From assembly GCF_024362805.1 (NCBI RefSeq), contig NZ_CP093299.1, positions 2,450,001-2,514,000 of the forward strand: 64,000 nt of DNA. The letters are read 5' to 3'. A program made the position numbers and the translations under genes. Shown here one piece after another: positions 27,595-37,045 of the stretch (position 1 is the stretch's first letter; every line of letters starts with the position of its first letter). Source of the stretch: Salipaludibacillus sp. LMS25. Lineage in GTDB: Bacteria; Bacillota; Bacilli; Bacillales; Salisediminibacteriaceae. The notes below the pieces were generated by a model. The model was not told where the DNA came from. It saw only the letters and a program-made list of their open reading frames with translations, and made no database searches.

Positions 27595-29109
27595 TTATTT
27601 ATCTGCTGCTACACGTTTCAAAGGGATTTCTGGTTCAGTGTGAATGGCGTTTGCCATATCAACGGACGATTCATAATAGTCCTCTGCAAAAGCATTATCT
27701 GGTTCTTCAAGCCATAGATAACACATGAAAAAGCTGACTAACGCGCCACCTGCTAAAACGAAGAAAAATGTTTGAGGGGATACGAACGTATACAGAGTTA
27801 AATATAACGTTGAACCCACATTCCCATAAGCGCCAGCCATGCCAGCCACTTGACCTGTGAGGCGTTTTTTAACCATAGGAATGATGGCGAATGTAGCACC
27901 TTCTGCCCCTTGTACAAAGATGGAAGTGAAAATTGTGACAGCAATGGCTAATGCAAGGGGCCAGGTTGAATCGATGAACCCCATCGAGATCAGTCCGATC
28001 GTGATCCCAACCATATAAATGAGCATGGTGTTCTTCCTGTTTCCCATTCGGTCAGACAGGACCCCGCCAAGTGGGCGGGCAACTAAATTAATAAATGCAA
28101 AAGACGACGCGATAATACCAGCTGCAGCAGGAGACAGTGAAAACGTTAATTGAAAAAACATGGGGAGCATTGACACGATTGCTAACTCTGCCCCAAAGTT
28201 GGCAAAGTACGTACTATTTAATGCTGCGACATTTTTGAATTCATATTTGTCGTCCTCGGGAACACCACGCCGTAATATAGGAATATTGACGTGTAAAATC
28301 TTATAAATTTGATAAATCATTGTTAGCCCAATAACAGTGTAAGTGGCATGAAGTACTGTTGTTGAAATAAAGCCCATGCCTGCTAAGCGCCAAGCTAAGA
28401 CAGCTAAGGCTCCGCCTAGTGGGAGGGTCCAAATGATAAGGAGCACAAGGTCTTTCCATGAGCTCACCTCCATAGCCCCTGATTTCTTCGGTTTGATAAA
28501 TGCCTTTCCTTCCGGTGTATCTCGAGCAAAGAGATAATAAATGATGCCGTAAATAAAACAGATGACACCTGTTAAGGCGATGGCATAACGCCATCCCTCG
28601 TCACCACCGAACATGGTCAACGCAAACCAAGGTAATATCATGGCGCCTACGGCTGAACCAAAATTTCCCCATCCACCGTAAATACCTTCAGCAAACCCTA
28701 CATCTTTAGGAGGGAACCATTCTGATACCATACGAATCCCTACGACAAAGCTCGCGCCAATACTGCTCAATAGCAAGCGTGATATCATGAGCTGTGTCCA
28801 CGAATCCCCAAAGGCAAATAAAAAGGTAGGTATCGACATGAGAATCAAAAGTCCTGAATAGACGAGGCGGGGACCAAAACGATCAAGTAGCATGCCAATG
28901 ACGATGCGGGCTGGAATGGTTAATGCCACGTTAATAATGGCTAAAGCCCCCAGATGTTCAGGTGTGAGCCAGTTACTTGATTCCATCATTGTCGTAGCTA
29001 GTGGCGCCATATTAAACCACGTGAAAAAGGAAACAAAAAAAGCGATCCATGTTAAGTGCAACATTTTCATCTGAGCGTTCTTAAATTTGAAAACATCTGA
29101 CAACTTCAC
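27595..29109 (-). CDS. Nitrate/nitrite transporter (NarK/NasA family, MFS)
   Basis: A 504-residue major facilitator with about 12 membrane helices. Nitrate-porter signatures are GGWGNFGSAVGAMILP (about residues 143-158, the first nitrate signature) and GAYGNVGSTLYLT (the second), with the signature arginines in GIRMVSEWF and RPLGGVLSDRMGNRKN. The GTG start follows AGGAGAG. It is first of the nas operon and imports nitrate for NasC; export of nitrite is also possible. A perfect TnrA-type palindrome lies 165 bp upstream. Confidence 0.9.
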   Translation of the reverse strand: MKLSDVFKFKNAQMKMLHLTWIAFFVSFFTWFNMAPLATTMMESSNWLTPEHLGALAIINVALTIPARIVIGMLLDRFGPRLVYSGLLILMSIPTFLFAFGDSWTQLMISRLLLSSIGASFVVGIRMVSEWFPPKDVGFAEGIYGGWGNFGSAVGAMILPWFALTMFGGDEGWRYAIALTGVICFIYGIIYYLFARDTPEGKAFIKPKKSGAMEVSSWKDLVLLIIWTLPLGGALAVLAWRLAGMGFISTTVLHATYTVIGLTMIYQIYKILHVNIPILRRGVPEDDKYEFKNVAALNSTYFANFGAELAIVSMLPMFFQLTFSLSPAAAGIIASSFAFINLVARPLGGVLSDRMGNRKNTMLIYMVGITIGLISMGFIDSTWPLALAIAVTIFTSIFVQGAEGATFAIIPMVKKRLTGQVAGMAGAYGNVGSTLYLTLYTFVSPQTFFFVLAGGALVSFFMCYLWLEEPDNAFAEDYYESSVDMANAIHTEPEIPLKRVAADK

Positions 29110-29273
29110 CGAAGCATCTCTCCTTTTTTAAATGTTTTCGCTCGTTATAACGGCTATCGTGCGTTAATTCTGTATATTCTGATAATTATTCTCGGACGGT
29201 TTATTGCGTTAGTCATGACTCTTAGAAGTATGATAAGTAGTATGACATAGTTGTGAGAGGTTTAAGGGGAATA

Positions 29274-29290
29274 TGTTAAATAATTTAACA
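29274..29290. promoter_or_regulatory. TnrA/GlnR box
   Basis: TGTTAAATAATTTAACA is a perfect palindrome matching TGTNA-N7-TNACA, the site for TnrA and GlnR. It is upstream of narK, so nitrogen-limitation activation of the nas operon by TnrA is likely. Confidence 0.75.
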
Positions 29291-29543
29291 CTGAAATTCA
29301 GCGTAACTATGTTTACAATAAGGAACGAAAAAAGAGGGAGGAGGGGGTATAAAAACGAATTTGATAATCAGGAAGCCGTCTATTTCGTGTGATTCCTCTT
29401 TTATATAAGTAGAAATCGGTTATCATGTGACTAAAAAGGGCCAAAATGATAGCGATTACAATAAATGGGGTCTATACCCCTTTCCCCATATTTAATGTTT
29501 TGAAAAACTACGTTGACAGTAAAAGTGGATGACAATAATATGA

Positions 29544-29576
29544 ATATATGAATAAAAAAATAAAACGTTCATATAT
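29544..29576. promoter_or_regulatory. Inverted repeat, candidate TetR operator
   Basis: ATATATGAA and TTCATATAT separated by 15 bases, ending just before the ribosome site of the TetR-family gene. This fits autoregulation. Confidence 0.4.
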
Positions 29577-29597
29577 GTGCAAGAGGAGGAGGTTGTC

Positions 29598-30209
29598 ATG
29601 TCACCACGAGGATTTACTGATGATGAAGAAAAACGCATTCGCTATGAGTTGATGCAAGCAGGCCGTGAGAAGTTTGGCACGATGGGATTAAGGAAGACAA
29701 GTATCAAAGATTTAACAGAGACAGCGGGAATTGCTCAAGGTTCGTTTTATAAGTTTTATGAATCAAAAGAGCTGTTATATTTTAGACTTCTTGAACAGGA
29801 TGAGGCATCCATTAATCAGACGATCTATTATATGGGAGCTTTAGAAAAGATGGATGCAGAGGGTTTCAGTAAACTGTTACAGAAAGCGTTGAGAATGATC
29901 GAGGAACGCCCACTGCTCCGTCGTGTGATGGTCAGTGATGAGTACCAAACACTTGTGAGGAAGCTCCCGGCAGATGTGGTTGAACGGCATGAAGAGAAAG
30001 ATATCCTTAGTTTTAACCAGTTATTTCATTTGTGGAAAGATCAAGGTGTTTTGGACGAAAGTCTAGATCCAGCTATGATAAGTGGAGCTTTAAGAGCGCT
30101 GCTGCTTGCTTCAACACATAAAAGAGAAATTGGCTATGACGTATTTGATGCCAGCTTTGATTTTCTTATTCAATCGTTAGCCTATCGCATATTTAATGGT
30201 ACGAACTAA
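29598..30209 (+). CDS. TetR/AcrR family transcriptional regulator
   Basis: A 203-residue regulator. The N-terminal TetR helix-turn-helix is clear: AGREKFGTMGLRKTSIKDLTETAGIAQGSFYKFYESKELLYFRLL (about residues 21-66). The C-terminal ligand domain is not assignable. The ATG at 29598 follows GGAGGAGG. The adjacent methyltransferase gene 120 bp downstream may be a target. An inverted repeat at 29544 is a candidate operator. Confidence 0.88.
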   Translation: MSPRGFTDDEEKRIRYELMQAGREKFGTMGLRKTSIKDLTETAGIAQGSFYKFYESKELLYFRLLEQDEASINQTIYYMGALEKMDAEGFSKLLQKALRMIEERPLLRRVMVSDEYQTLVRKLPADVVERHEEKDILSFNQLFHLWKDQGVLDESLDPAMISGALRALLLASTHKREIGYDVFDASFDFLIQSLAYRIFNGTN

Positions 30210-30329
30210 TAGATGAAAAGATGGTCGTAAAGCTCGCCACTCAATCTGAATGACGTTTAAACAAGCAATCTGATATGATAGAAGGAAAATGGCGCCTAAT
30301 AGGCTGATTAACAAGTTGGAGGAACGAGA

Positions 30330-31067
30330 ATGGATTTTTATAAACTATTAAGTAAATACTACGATGATATTTTTCAAACAAAAGAGAAAGCCGTCACGTT
30401 TATTGAGGACGTTTTCTCGTCAAAAGGTGGAAAACTACTAGACTTAGCAGCAGGTACTGGAGCAGAAGCTGTGGCTTTAGCAAAGAAAGGATATGACGTA
30501 ACAGCCGTAGATATAAGCCCATTAATGGTGGAAAAAATGCAAGAAAAAGCGACCGTGCATGATGTTGCCTTAACGGCATTTGAATCAGATATGTGCCAGT
30601 TGGATGACGCTGTATTGTCTCAACAAGATGGTGTTTATTGTATAGGTAATTCATTTGTTCATCTCCCTAATAGCGAGGCGATGACGAGGTGTCTTAATTC
30701 CGTGTATCACCTATTGAAAAGAGGTGGCGCGTTCATCGTACAGATCGTTAACTACGACCGAATTTTTAAACACGAGATTACGAAGCTGCCTGTCATTAAA
30801 AATGAGGTCAAAGGTCTTTTGTTTGAAAGGTTTTATACGTTTAATCAAGAAGATATCTCTTTTCAAATGAGGTTGACTGTGACTAATGACGGTGACAAAG
30901 CAGCCATTTATGAACGAGAAACGAGGTTGATGCCCCTTATGAAAGACGATTTTATGTCGATTATTCAGAATTCCTTCTTTCAACAGGCAGAATTTTATGG
31001 AACGTTTTCAGGTGAGGCGCTAACGAGTGACTCACCAGCACTTATTGCCGTTATGAGAAAGAACTAA
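30330..31067 (+). CDS. Class I SAM-dependent methyltransferase
   Basis: A 245-residue soluble methyltransferase. Motif I is LLDLAAGTGAEAVALAKKG (about residues 35-53), followed by VTAVDISPLMVEKMQEKA (the SAM ribose-binding acidic residue) and GVYCIGNSFVHL (motif IV region). The C-terminal half is the long beta-rich arm seen in many Bacillus small-molecule methyltransferases. Substrate unknown. GGAGG precedes the ATG. Confidence 0.85.
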   Translation: MDFYKLLSKYYDDIFQTKEKAVTFIEDVFSSKGGKLLDLAAGTGAEAVALAKKGYDVTAVDISPLMVEKMQEKATVHDVALTAFESDMCQLDDAVLSQQDGVYCIGNSFVHLPNSEAMTRCLNSVYHLLKRGGAFIVQIVNYDRIFKHEITKLPVIKNEVKGLLFERFYTFNQEDISFQMRLTVTNDGDKAAIYERETRLMPLMKDDFMSIIQNSFFQQAEFYGTFSGEALTSDSPALIAVMRKN

Positions 31068-31113
31068 CTGTTTCGCTGCTTTATGCTGTCGCATGAAAGT
31101 CTCAAAATGAAAG

Positions 31114-31200
31114 ATAAAGTGACCGTCAATCAGTGGGAGTATTCGTTCTTCTCCAACTGATTGGTAATTGAGTCAATCAGGACATTAGCGTCCGTCCGTA
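31114..31200 (-). repeat. TTTAT-bounded element, type B, reversed and truncated
   Basis: The minus strand reads CGGACGCTAATGTCCTGATT, then the hairpin AATCAGTTGG...CCCACTGATT, and ends in TTTAT. The left end is lost. It is one of three elements in reverse orientation. Confidence 0.7.
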
Positions 31201-31361
31201 GCGAAAGATCATGTATGAGTGGTTTTTTTAACACGTGTCGTTTGTATAATGAAATGGGTTCAACAGACATAGAATTGTTAGAAGCCTCCCCCCTTTTTTC
31301 TAGTTAGTTCATTTACACTATAACTAGCTTCAATATGTTAAAACAGATGAGGGGACGTGTC

Positions 31362-32969
31362 ATGAAGATAAAGCGGATAGATGATCTTAATCTTATTACG
31401 AGAATTACAATCCTTGTGTGCGTTGTGATCATCGTGTCGTTATTATCAACTGGTTTTTTAATCAGCCAGTTTATAGAACAAAGGACGATCAACAGCATTG
31501 AAGAGCGGGCTAAAAACGTGTCACAAATGGTCGCTTTATCAGAATTAACGGTGGCGCAATTAGAGGCTGGCAATCCTGAAGGTGAGATACAACCATACGC
31601 AGAACGAATGAGAGATATTACGGGTGTGGCGTTTGTCGTTGTCTTGGATATGGACAGTGTTCGCCAGTCCCACCCAATAGAAGAGATGATCGGTCAAACA
31701 TTTGTAGGAGGTGACGAAGGGCCTGTTTTTGAAGGCTTGGAACATATCTCCACAGCTGAAGGGACGATGGGGTACTCGTTACGGTCGTTTACTCCTGTTA
31801 TAAATGATCAAGAAGAGCAGGTAGGGGCAGTTGTCGTCGGAATATTACTTGATGATGTGAAAAAAGAAGTTTGGGGAAGCCAAATGATTATCTTGTTCGG
31901 CATGGTTATCGGCATCATTGCCGGGGTGATAGGTGCCTATTTAATGGGACGGAAAGTTAAAAAAATCATGTTTGGCCTTGAACCAGCCCAGATTGCCAAA
32001 ATATTCGAAGAACGTAACGCCATTTTGCAAAGTACGAAAGAAGGCATCATTGCGATTGATAAAAACGAAACAATCTCGTTAGTTAATTATGAAGCGATTC
32101 GCCTTTTTAAAAAAGCAGGATACTCGGATGAACCAGTAGGCCAGCTTATTCAGAACTATTTACCAGATACCCGTCTTCATGAAGTAGTAAGGTCAGGAAA
32201 AAGAGAACTAGATCAAGAATTTGAACTGAACGGTCTCATCCTTGTCGTCAACCGTGTTCCCATCTTAGTAGAAGGTGACATGGTGGGAGCAGTTGCCACC
32301 TTCCGTGATAAAACAGAAGTGAAGAAAATGGCAGAAGAGCTGACAGGTGTACGCACATATGCAGAAGCCTTACGTGCTCAGACACATGAATTCATGAACA
32401 AGCTCCATGTGATTCTCGGGATGGTGTCATTAGAGAGCTATGAAGAGCTGCGTCAATACGTTAAAAAAACGACGAGACAAAGTCAATCGGAAGTAGGGAA
32501 CGTCTCAACAATGATTAAAGACCCTGTGCTGGCAGGTATTATTTTCGGAAAAATGAGCTACGCGAGAGAAAACGGCATTAAACTACAATTAGCTGATACG
32601 AGTCACCTGCCAGTTTCACACAACGTCGACACGACACACCAACTCGTCAGTATACTCGGAAATTTGTTAGATAATGCGATTCATGCAACAAGTACTAAGA
32701 AAAAACCGATAGAGCTAGAGATGTATTATGAAGATGGCGCACTTGAAATGATCGTCACCGATTATGGCATAGGGATGACGAAGGAGCAGCTCATAAGGGC
32801 CACAGAAAAAGGATTCTCGACGAAAGGGAAGCAACGGGGCATGGGCTTGTACTTAGTAAAGCGGACAGTGAAAGAACTCGGGGGCAAATTCAAGCTACAT
32901 TCTGAATGGGGAAACGGCACGTCAGTCTATGTGAAAGTACCTTATCAACCACGAGGTGATACAGAATGA
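31362..32969 (+). CDS. C4-dicarboxylate/citrate-type sensor histidine kinase (DcuS/MalK family)
   Basis: A 535-residue membrane kinase of the CitA/DcuS family. Transmembrane helix about 14-36, extracellular Cache/PAS sensor about 37-170, second helix about 175-200, cytoplasmic PAS (ILQSTKEGIIAIDKNETISLVN, about 220-320), then a Spo0B-like phosphoacceptor (AQTHEFMNKLHVILGM, His about 345) and HATPase with GNLLDNAIHA (N box), DYGIGM (G1) and GMGLYLVK (G2). The ATG at 31362 follows GAGGGG. It overlaps the regulator gene by 4 bases (ATGA). The downstream transporter, fumarase and fumarate reductase suggest it senses malate, fumarate or succinate; B. subtilis MalK (YufL) is the closest functional model. 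Confidence 0.9.
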   Translation: MKIKRIDDLNLITRITILVCVVIIVSLLSTGFLISQFIEQRTINSIEERAKNVSQMVALSELTVAQLEAGNPEGEIQPYAERMRDITGVAFVVVLDMDSVRQSHPIEEMIGQTFVGGDEGPVFEGLEHISTAEGTMGYSLRSFTPVINDQEEQVGAVVVGILLDDVKKEVWGSQMIILFGMVIGIIAGVIGAYLMGRKVKKIMFGLEPAQIAKIFEERNAILQSTKEGIIAIDKNETISLVNYEAIRLFKKAGYSDEPVGQLIQNYLPDTRLHEVVRSGKRELDQEFELNGLILVVNRVPILVEGDMVGAVATFRDKTEVKKMAEELTGVRTYAEALRAQTHEFMNKLHVILGMVSLESYEELRQYVKKTTRQSQSEVGNVSTMIKDPVLAGIIFGKMSYARENGIKLQLADTSHLPVSHNVDTTHQLVSILGNLLDNAIHATSTKKKPIELEMYYEDGALEMIVTDYGIGMTKEQLIRATEKGFSTKGKQRGMGLYLVKRTVKELGGKFKLHSEWGNGTSVYVKVPYQPRGDTE

Positions 32970-33673
32970 TTAAAGTCATCATTGTAGAAGATGATCCAAT
33001 GGTAGCGGAGTTTAATAAGCGTTACTTACAGAAGGTTGTCGGGTATCAACTCATTAATAGTTTTAAGACGGTAGAAGACGCTCTCCCATTTATAGAGACC
33101 CATGACGTTGACCTTATTTTACTGGATATTTATATGCCTGGTAAAAATGGTTGGGAGCTTCTATCCCAAATTAGAATGGCCGATAAAAATGTGGATGTGA
33201 TGATTATTTCCGCGGCGCGGGATAAAGAAAGCATTAAAAAAGGGCTTAGACTTGGAGCGGTGGATTACTTAATAAAACCGTTTGAATTCGAACGATTTCA
33301 AAGAGCTTTAACCTCTTATCGTGAAGAGAATAGTTTCATCAATCAACACCATGATTTTCATCAGAAAGATTTGGATAACAATGTCTTTCGAAAAGGCCAT
33401 CATGGGAGTGGAGAAGCGATAGAATTACCTAAAGGCTTAACAAAGCCGACCTTAAAGAAAGTGATTAAAACCATTGAAGCGTCAAACAAGGCGTCGTTTA
33501 CGACGGATATGCTCGCTGAAGAAACAGGGATTTCCCGTGTATCTGTAAGAAAATATCTAGCCTACTTGCTAGAATTAGGCATGGTTGAAGAAACAATGAA
33601 CTATCACACCGTTGGAAGGCCTTCTGTTATTTATCATGTTACTGCGATTAATTTTGCTATTTGTGAAAAATAA
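32966..33673 (+). CDS. Response regulator of the DcuR/CitB/MalR family
   Basis: A 235-residue regulator with a receiver domain: acidic pocket EDD (residues 8-10), phosphoacceptor Asp54 (LILLDIYMPG), and Lys in YLIKPFEF (about 105). The C-terminal winged helix (FTTDMLAEETGISRVSVRKYLAYLLELGMV, about 172-202) is typical of the CitB subfamily. It is translationally coupled to the kinase gene and followed by a terminator. It likely activates the dicarboxylate genes beginning at 34682. Confidence 0.92.
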   Translation: MIKVIIVEDDPMVAEFNKRYLQKVVGYQLINSFKTVEDALPFIETHDVDLILLDIYMPGKNGWELLSQIRMADKNVDVMIISAARDKESIKKGLRLGAVDYLIKPFEFERFQRALTSYREENSFINQHHDFHQKDLDNNVFRKGHHGSGEAIELPKGLTKPTLKKVIKTIEASNKASFTTDMLAEETGISRVSVRKYLAYLLELGMVEETMNYHTVGRPSVIYHVTAINFAICEK

Positions 33674-33727
33674 GAGTAATACCGTAAGTTTGATTGATCG
33701 TTGAAAAAGATACCTTTTTCCTATGTG

Positions 33728-33764
33728 AACAGCCGGTATTTATATACTACGGGCTGTTTTTTGT
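33728..33764 (+). terminator. Intrinsic terminator
   Basis: Stem AACAGCC paired with GGGCTGTT plus inner TA-rich pairing and T6 tail; ends the two-component operon. Confidence 0.75.
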
Positions 33765-33909
33765 TTTTTATAGATTTAGGTAGTCGGTGTGACTAGTGGA
33801 CATGGCCTTTTAATACTCCCCGGTTGTGTGTCCTGAGAGATAAAGCAATGGTGTGTTAATTCTTTATTTTACGCTGTCCTTATCTGTTTGGCGCGCTTTC
33901 TTACTAACA

Positions 33910-34055
33910 TTTACACAGATAACCGTCCGTAAAGCTCCTGTCTCAAAATAGAGGGAGAGATAAATCTATATAGGCGTGAGATAACGGACGCTCATGTCCT
34001 AATTCACTCAACGACAATTAGTGGGAGAAGTACGAAGACGCCCACTGATTTTTCG
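33910..34055 (+). repeat. TTTAT-bounded element, type B
   Basis: The best-preserved B structure: CCGTCCGTAAAGCTCCTGTCT pairs with AGGCGTGAGATAACGGACG, followed by the second hairpin AATTAGTGGG...CCCACTGATT. Left end TTTAC; the right end has decayed past the hairpin. Confidence 0.8.
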
Positions 34056-34330
34056 ATGTTGTAGCTTGCTGAAACGAGTTCGCTCTTCCTTTTAACTGAA
34101 TAGTTATGGTAAAATGATATCTTTAATGCGATTTTTTGAATGGGTGAGGAAACATTATAACCGATTCTCTAAAAATATTTATAAATAGCGTGACTAATCG
34201 ATTTTGTGGATGAGGGGGCTAACAAATATTCATACCCCAACTCATATGTAGATGTGTCCTCTTAACTATCATGTGATTCATTAGCTAGGATGTAAATGTT
34301 GGACAAACTAAAATAGACCATCTTATTGCC

Positions 34331-34455
34331 TTTATCACAGAGCAGAGATAACTCTATATAGCCGGAAGATAAGGACGCTCATGTCCTGATTCACTCAACG
34401 GCAATCACTGGGAGAAGAACGAAAATGCCCACTGATTTAAGGGGCGTTTTCTTTA
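34331..34455 (+). repeat. TTTAT-bounded element, type B, internally deleted
   Basis: Left TTTATCACAG, loss of the 5' arm of the first hairpin, second hairpin AATCACTGGG...CCCACTGATT, then AAGGGGCGTTTTCTTTAC at the right end. Confidence 0.8.
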
Positions 34456-34510
34456 CTGTTTGTTATTTGTGAGCTAGCTGTTAATCCGTTTTACTGCCGT
34501 TACTTTTTTT

Positions 34511-34609
34511 ACTTTCAAAACACTTTAACTACTTTCATTTTCTATCTGTGCCCCAGATTTTTTAATACGCTTAAGGTGAAAGTTTAAGAAATCTGACGAA
34601 GATGAAAGT
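34511..34609. promoter_or_regulatory. Four ACTTTCA/TGAAAGT motifs upstream of the transporter
   Basis: ACTTTCA at 34511 and 34531 (20 bp apart) and its reverse complement at 34577 and 34603 (26 bp apart) lie 75-170 bp before the DASS gene. This arrangement suits a regulator binding paired sites; the adjacent DcuR-like protein is the obvious candidate. Inference only. Confidence 0.4.
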
Positions 34610-34681
34610 AACTTTTTTTATGACATTATGTGATTTTCTTCACATACTTTTGTTTTTCGTCTAAAAAAAGGAGTGACTAGT

Positions 34682-36154
34682 ATGGCACAGGCAGTAAAGC
34701 AGCAGGGACAAAGGAGCCAAACGGTTAAATCAGAAAATAAGCGTCCAGCAGATGTGAGATGGCGGCCTCTTTTCATCACCTTGGCTATCGGTATTATTTT
34801 TTGGTTTATTCCTGCACCAGCAGGCTTAGAGCAAGAGGCATGGCATCTTTTCTCTATTTTCGTAGCAACGATAGTTGGACTTATTATTAAACCTCTTCCA
34901 ATGGGAAGTGTCGCGATTTTAGCATTAACCGCTACTGTATTGACACAGACATTGACGATTGATCAAGCATTGTCGGGTTTTCAAAATTCGACCATTTGGC
35001 TCATTGTCATTGCCTTTTTTATTTCCCGCGGTTTTATCAAAACGGGATTAGGCTCACGTGTCGCCTATCTTTTCGTGAAACGATTTGGGAAAAAAACACT
35101 GGGACTCTCGTATTCCTTAGTGGCAAGTGACTTAATGTTGTCGCCGGCAATGCCATCTAATACGGCTCGTTCAGGAGGCATTTTATTTCCGATAGTCCGT
35201 TCGCTCTCGGAAAGTTATGGATCAAAAGTGGGAGATGGGACGGAAAGAAAAATTGGAAGCTATTTAACGAAAGTCACATTTCAAGGTGATATGATCACAT
35301 CGGCAATGTTCCTAACAGCGATGGCTGCAAACCCTTTAGCCATGCAAATCGCCTTTGATATTACAGGGGAGACACTCTCCTGGACGGGGTGGGCATTAGC
35401 GGCACTCGTGCCTGGCCTTATTAGTTTAATGCTTATTCCATATGTCATCTATAAACTGTATCCACCTGAGATTAAAGAGACACCGGCTGCCACAACAATG
35501 GCAAGAGATAAACTAAAAGAGATGGGGCCGCTTAAACGAGAAGAGTGGGCAATGATCGGCGTTTTTTTCCTGGTACTTGTCTTATGGATTTTCGGGACTA
35601 ACTTTGGGATCAATGCCACAGCCACAGCTTTTATCGGTTTATCTGTCCTTCTTATAAGCCAAGTATTAACATGGGCTGATATTAAAAAAGAAGAAGGCGC
35701 CTGGGATACCCTTGTGTGGTTTGCTGTCCTTGTTATGCTAGCGTCTTTTTTAAACGAACTAGGTATGATTCCATGGTTTAGCGCGTTAATGGGTGACATG
35801 GTAAGTGGCTTTAACTGGGTGTGGACATTGATTATTCTCACTGTTGTCTACTTCTATTCCCACTATTTCTTTGCAAGTAATACAGCGCATGTCAGTGCCA
35901 TGTACGCCGCTTTCCTTGCTGTTTTAGTAGCAGCAGGCGCGCCGCCACTCGTATCTGCACTCATCCTTGCGTTTTTTAGTAACTTGTTTGGTTGTTTAAC
36001 ACATTACAGCTGTGGTCCTGCTCCTGTGTTTTTCGGATCGGGTTATGTGAGCCAAAACAAGTGGTGGTCATTAGGGCTTATTATATCTGTCATCCACATT
36101 ATTGTATGGCTAGGTATCGGGGGCCTCTGGTGGAAGGTGTTAGGCCTTTGGTAA
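34682..36154 (+). CDS. DASS family dicarboxylate:anion or sodium symporter (YflS/CitT type)
   Basis: A 490-residue membrane transporter with about 12 hydrophobic segments. DASS signatures include SGFQNSTIWLIVIAFFISRGFIKTGLG (about residues 98-124, containing the substrate Asn-Ser-Thr region), LSPAMPSNTARSGGILFPI (about 153-171) and a C-terminal SNLFGCLTHYSCGPAPVFFGSGYV, which corresponds to the second substrate loop. It resembles the 2-oxoglutarate/malate translocators and B. subtilis YflS, itself controlled by the MalK-MalR system. The start ATG follows AAAGGAG. It is first of six genes that appear to form one operon. Confidence 0.9.
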   Translation: MAQAVKQQGQRSQTVKSENKRPADVRWRPLFITLAIGIIFWFIPAPAGLEQEAWHLFSIFVATIVGLIIKPLPMGSVAILALTATVLTQTLTIDQALSGFQNSTIWLIVIAFFISRGFIKTGLGSRVAYLFVKRFGKKTLGLSYSLVASDLMLSPAMPSNTARSGGILFPIVRSLSESYGSKVGDGTERKIGSYLTKVTFQGDMITSAMFLTAMAANPLAMQIAFDITGETLSWTGWALAALVPGLISLMLIPYVIYKLYPPEIKETPAATTMARDKLKEMGPLKREEWAMIGVFFLVLVLWIFGTNFGINATATAFIGLSVLLISQVLTWADIKKEEGAWDTLVWFAVLVMLASFLNELGMIPWFSALMGDMVSGFNWVWTLIILTVVYFYSHYFFASNTAHVSAMYAAFLAVLVAAGAPPLVSALILAFFSNLFGCLTHYSCGPAPVFFGSGYVSQNKWWSLGLIISVIHIIVWLGIGGLWWKVLGLW

Positions 36155-36188
36155 ACCATAGATGGATTAAAAAAGCGGGGGTTATGAC

Positions 36189-37034
36189 ATGAGAGAAATA
36201 TCGACGAGAACGATAACAGATAAAGTAAGAGAATTATGTATCAAAGCGGCTTATGATTTGCCAGAAGACGTGGAAGTGTTGCTGAAGCAAGGGTTAGAGA
36301 AAGAAGAATCTGACTTTGGTAAATATAGCTTAGACAAAATTATTAAAAATGTGTCATTGGCGCGTCATGATCATGTGCCGATGTGCCAGGATACAGGTAT
36401 TACAGTCATACTCGTGCGACTTGGCCAGCAAGTAAAAATTGTCGGCGGAAGTATGACAGAAGCAATCAATGAAGGTGTACGACAAGGTTATACAGACGGG
36501 TACTTGAGAAAATCAGTTGTAGCTGATCCTTTGTTAAATCGAGTGAACACAGGAGATAACACACCGGCTGTGATTCATACTGAAGTAGTGGAAGGAGACG
36601 CCCTTCATATTCAAATCCTTCCTAAAGGAGCCGGAAGTGAAAATATGGGTGCGGTGAAAATGTGTAAACCATCAGAAGGAATGGATGGTGTGATGGACTT
36701 CATCGTCGATTCAGTCACGAATGCTGGGGGGAATCCCTGTCCACCGATTATCGTCGGTGTTGGCATCGGCGGGACGATGGATCAATGCACACTATTAGCG
36801 AAAAAAGCATTGGCTCGCCATGCTGGGTCAGCGCATCCTGAACCGGGATATGCCGAGATGGAACAACAACTTCTTGAGCGTATTAATCGCTTGGGGATTG
36901 GGCCACAAGGTTTTGGTGGACGTGTAACGGCTCTTGCTGTTCATATTGAAACTTTTCCAACGCATATAGCGATGCTACCTGTATGCGTCACACTTAATTG
37001 TCACGCAGCACGACACACTGAAGCGACTTTATAG
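36189..37034 (+). CDS. Class I fumarate hydratase, alpha subunit (FumA/TtdA N-terminal type)
   Basis: A 281-residue catalytic half of an oxygen-sensitive 4Fe-4S hydro-lyase interconverting malate and fumarate (or dehydrating tartrate). Candidate cluster cysteines are in VPMCQDTG (about 60), AVKMCKPSEG (about 157) and GTMDQCTLLAKKAL (about 200-205). QDTG and GGNPCPPIIVGVGIGG are family signatures. The beta subunit follows 11 bp later. Fumarate versus tartrate cannot be settled by sequence alone; the neighbouring fumarate reductase favours fumarase. Confidence 0.9.
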   Translation: MREISTRTITDKVRELCIKAAYDLPEDVEVLLKQGLEKEESDFGKYSLDKIIKNVSLARHDHVPMCQDTGITVILVRLGQQVKIVGGSMTEAINEGVRQGYTDGYLRKSVVADPLLNRVNTGDNTPAVIHTEVVEGDALHIQILPKGAGSENMGAVKMCKPSEGMDGVMDFIVDSVTNAGGNPCPPIIVGVGIGGTMDQCTLLAKKALARHAGSAHPEPGYAEMEQQLLERINRLGIGPQGFGGRVTALAVHIETFPTHIAMLPVCVTLNCHAARHTEATL

Positions 37035-37045
37035 GAGGGTTAGAC

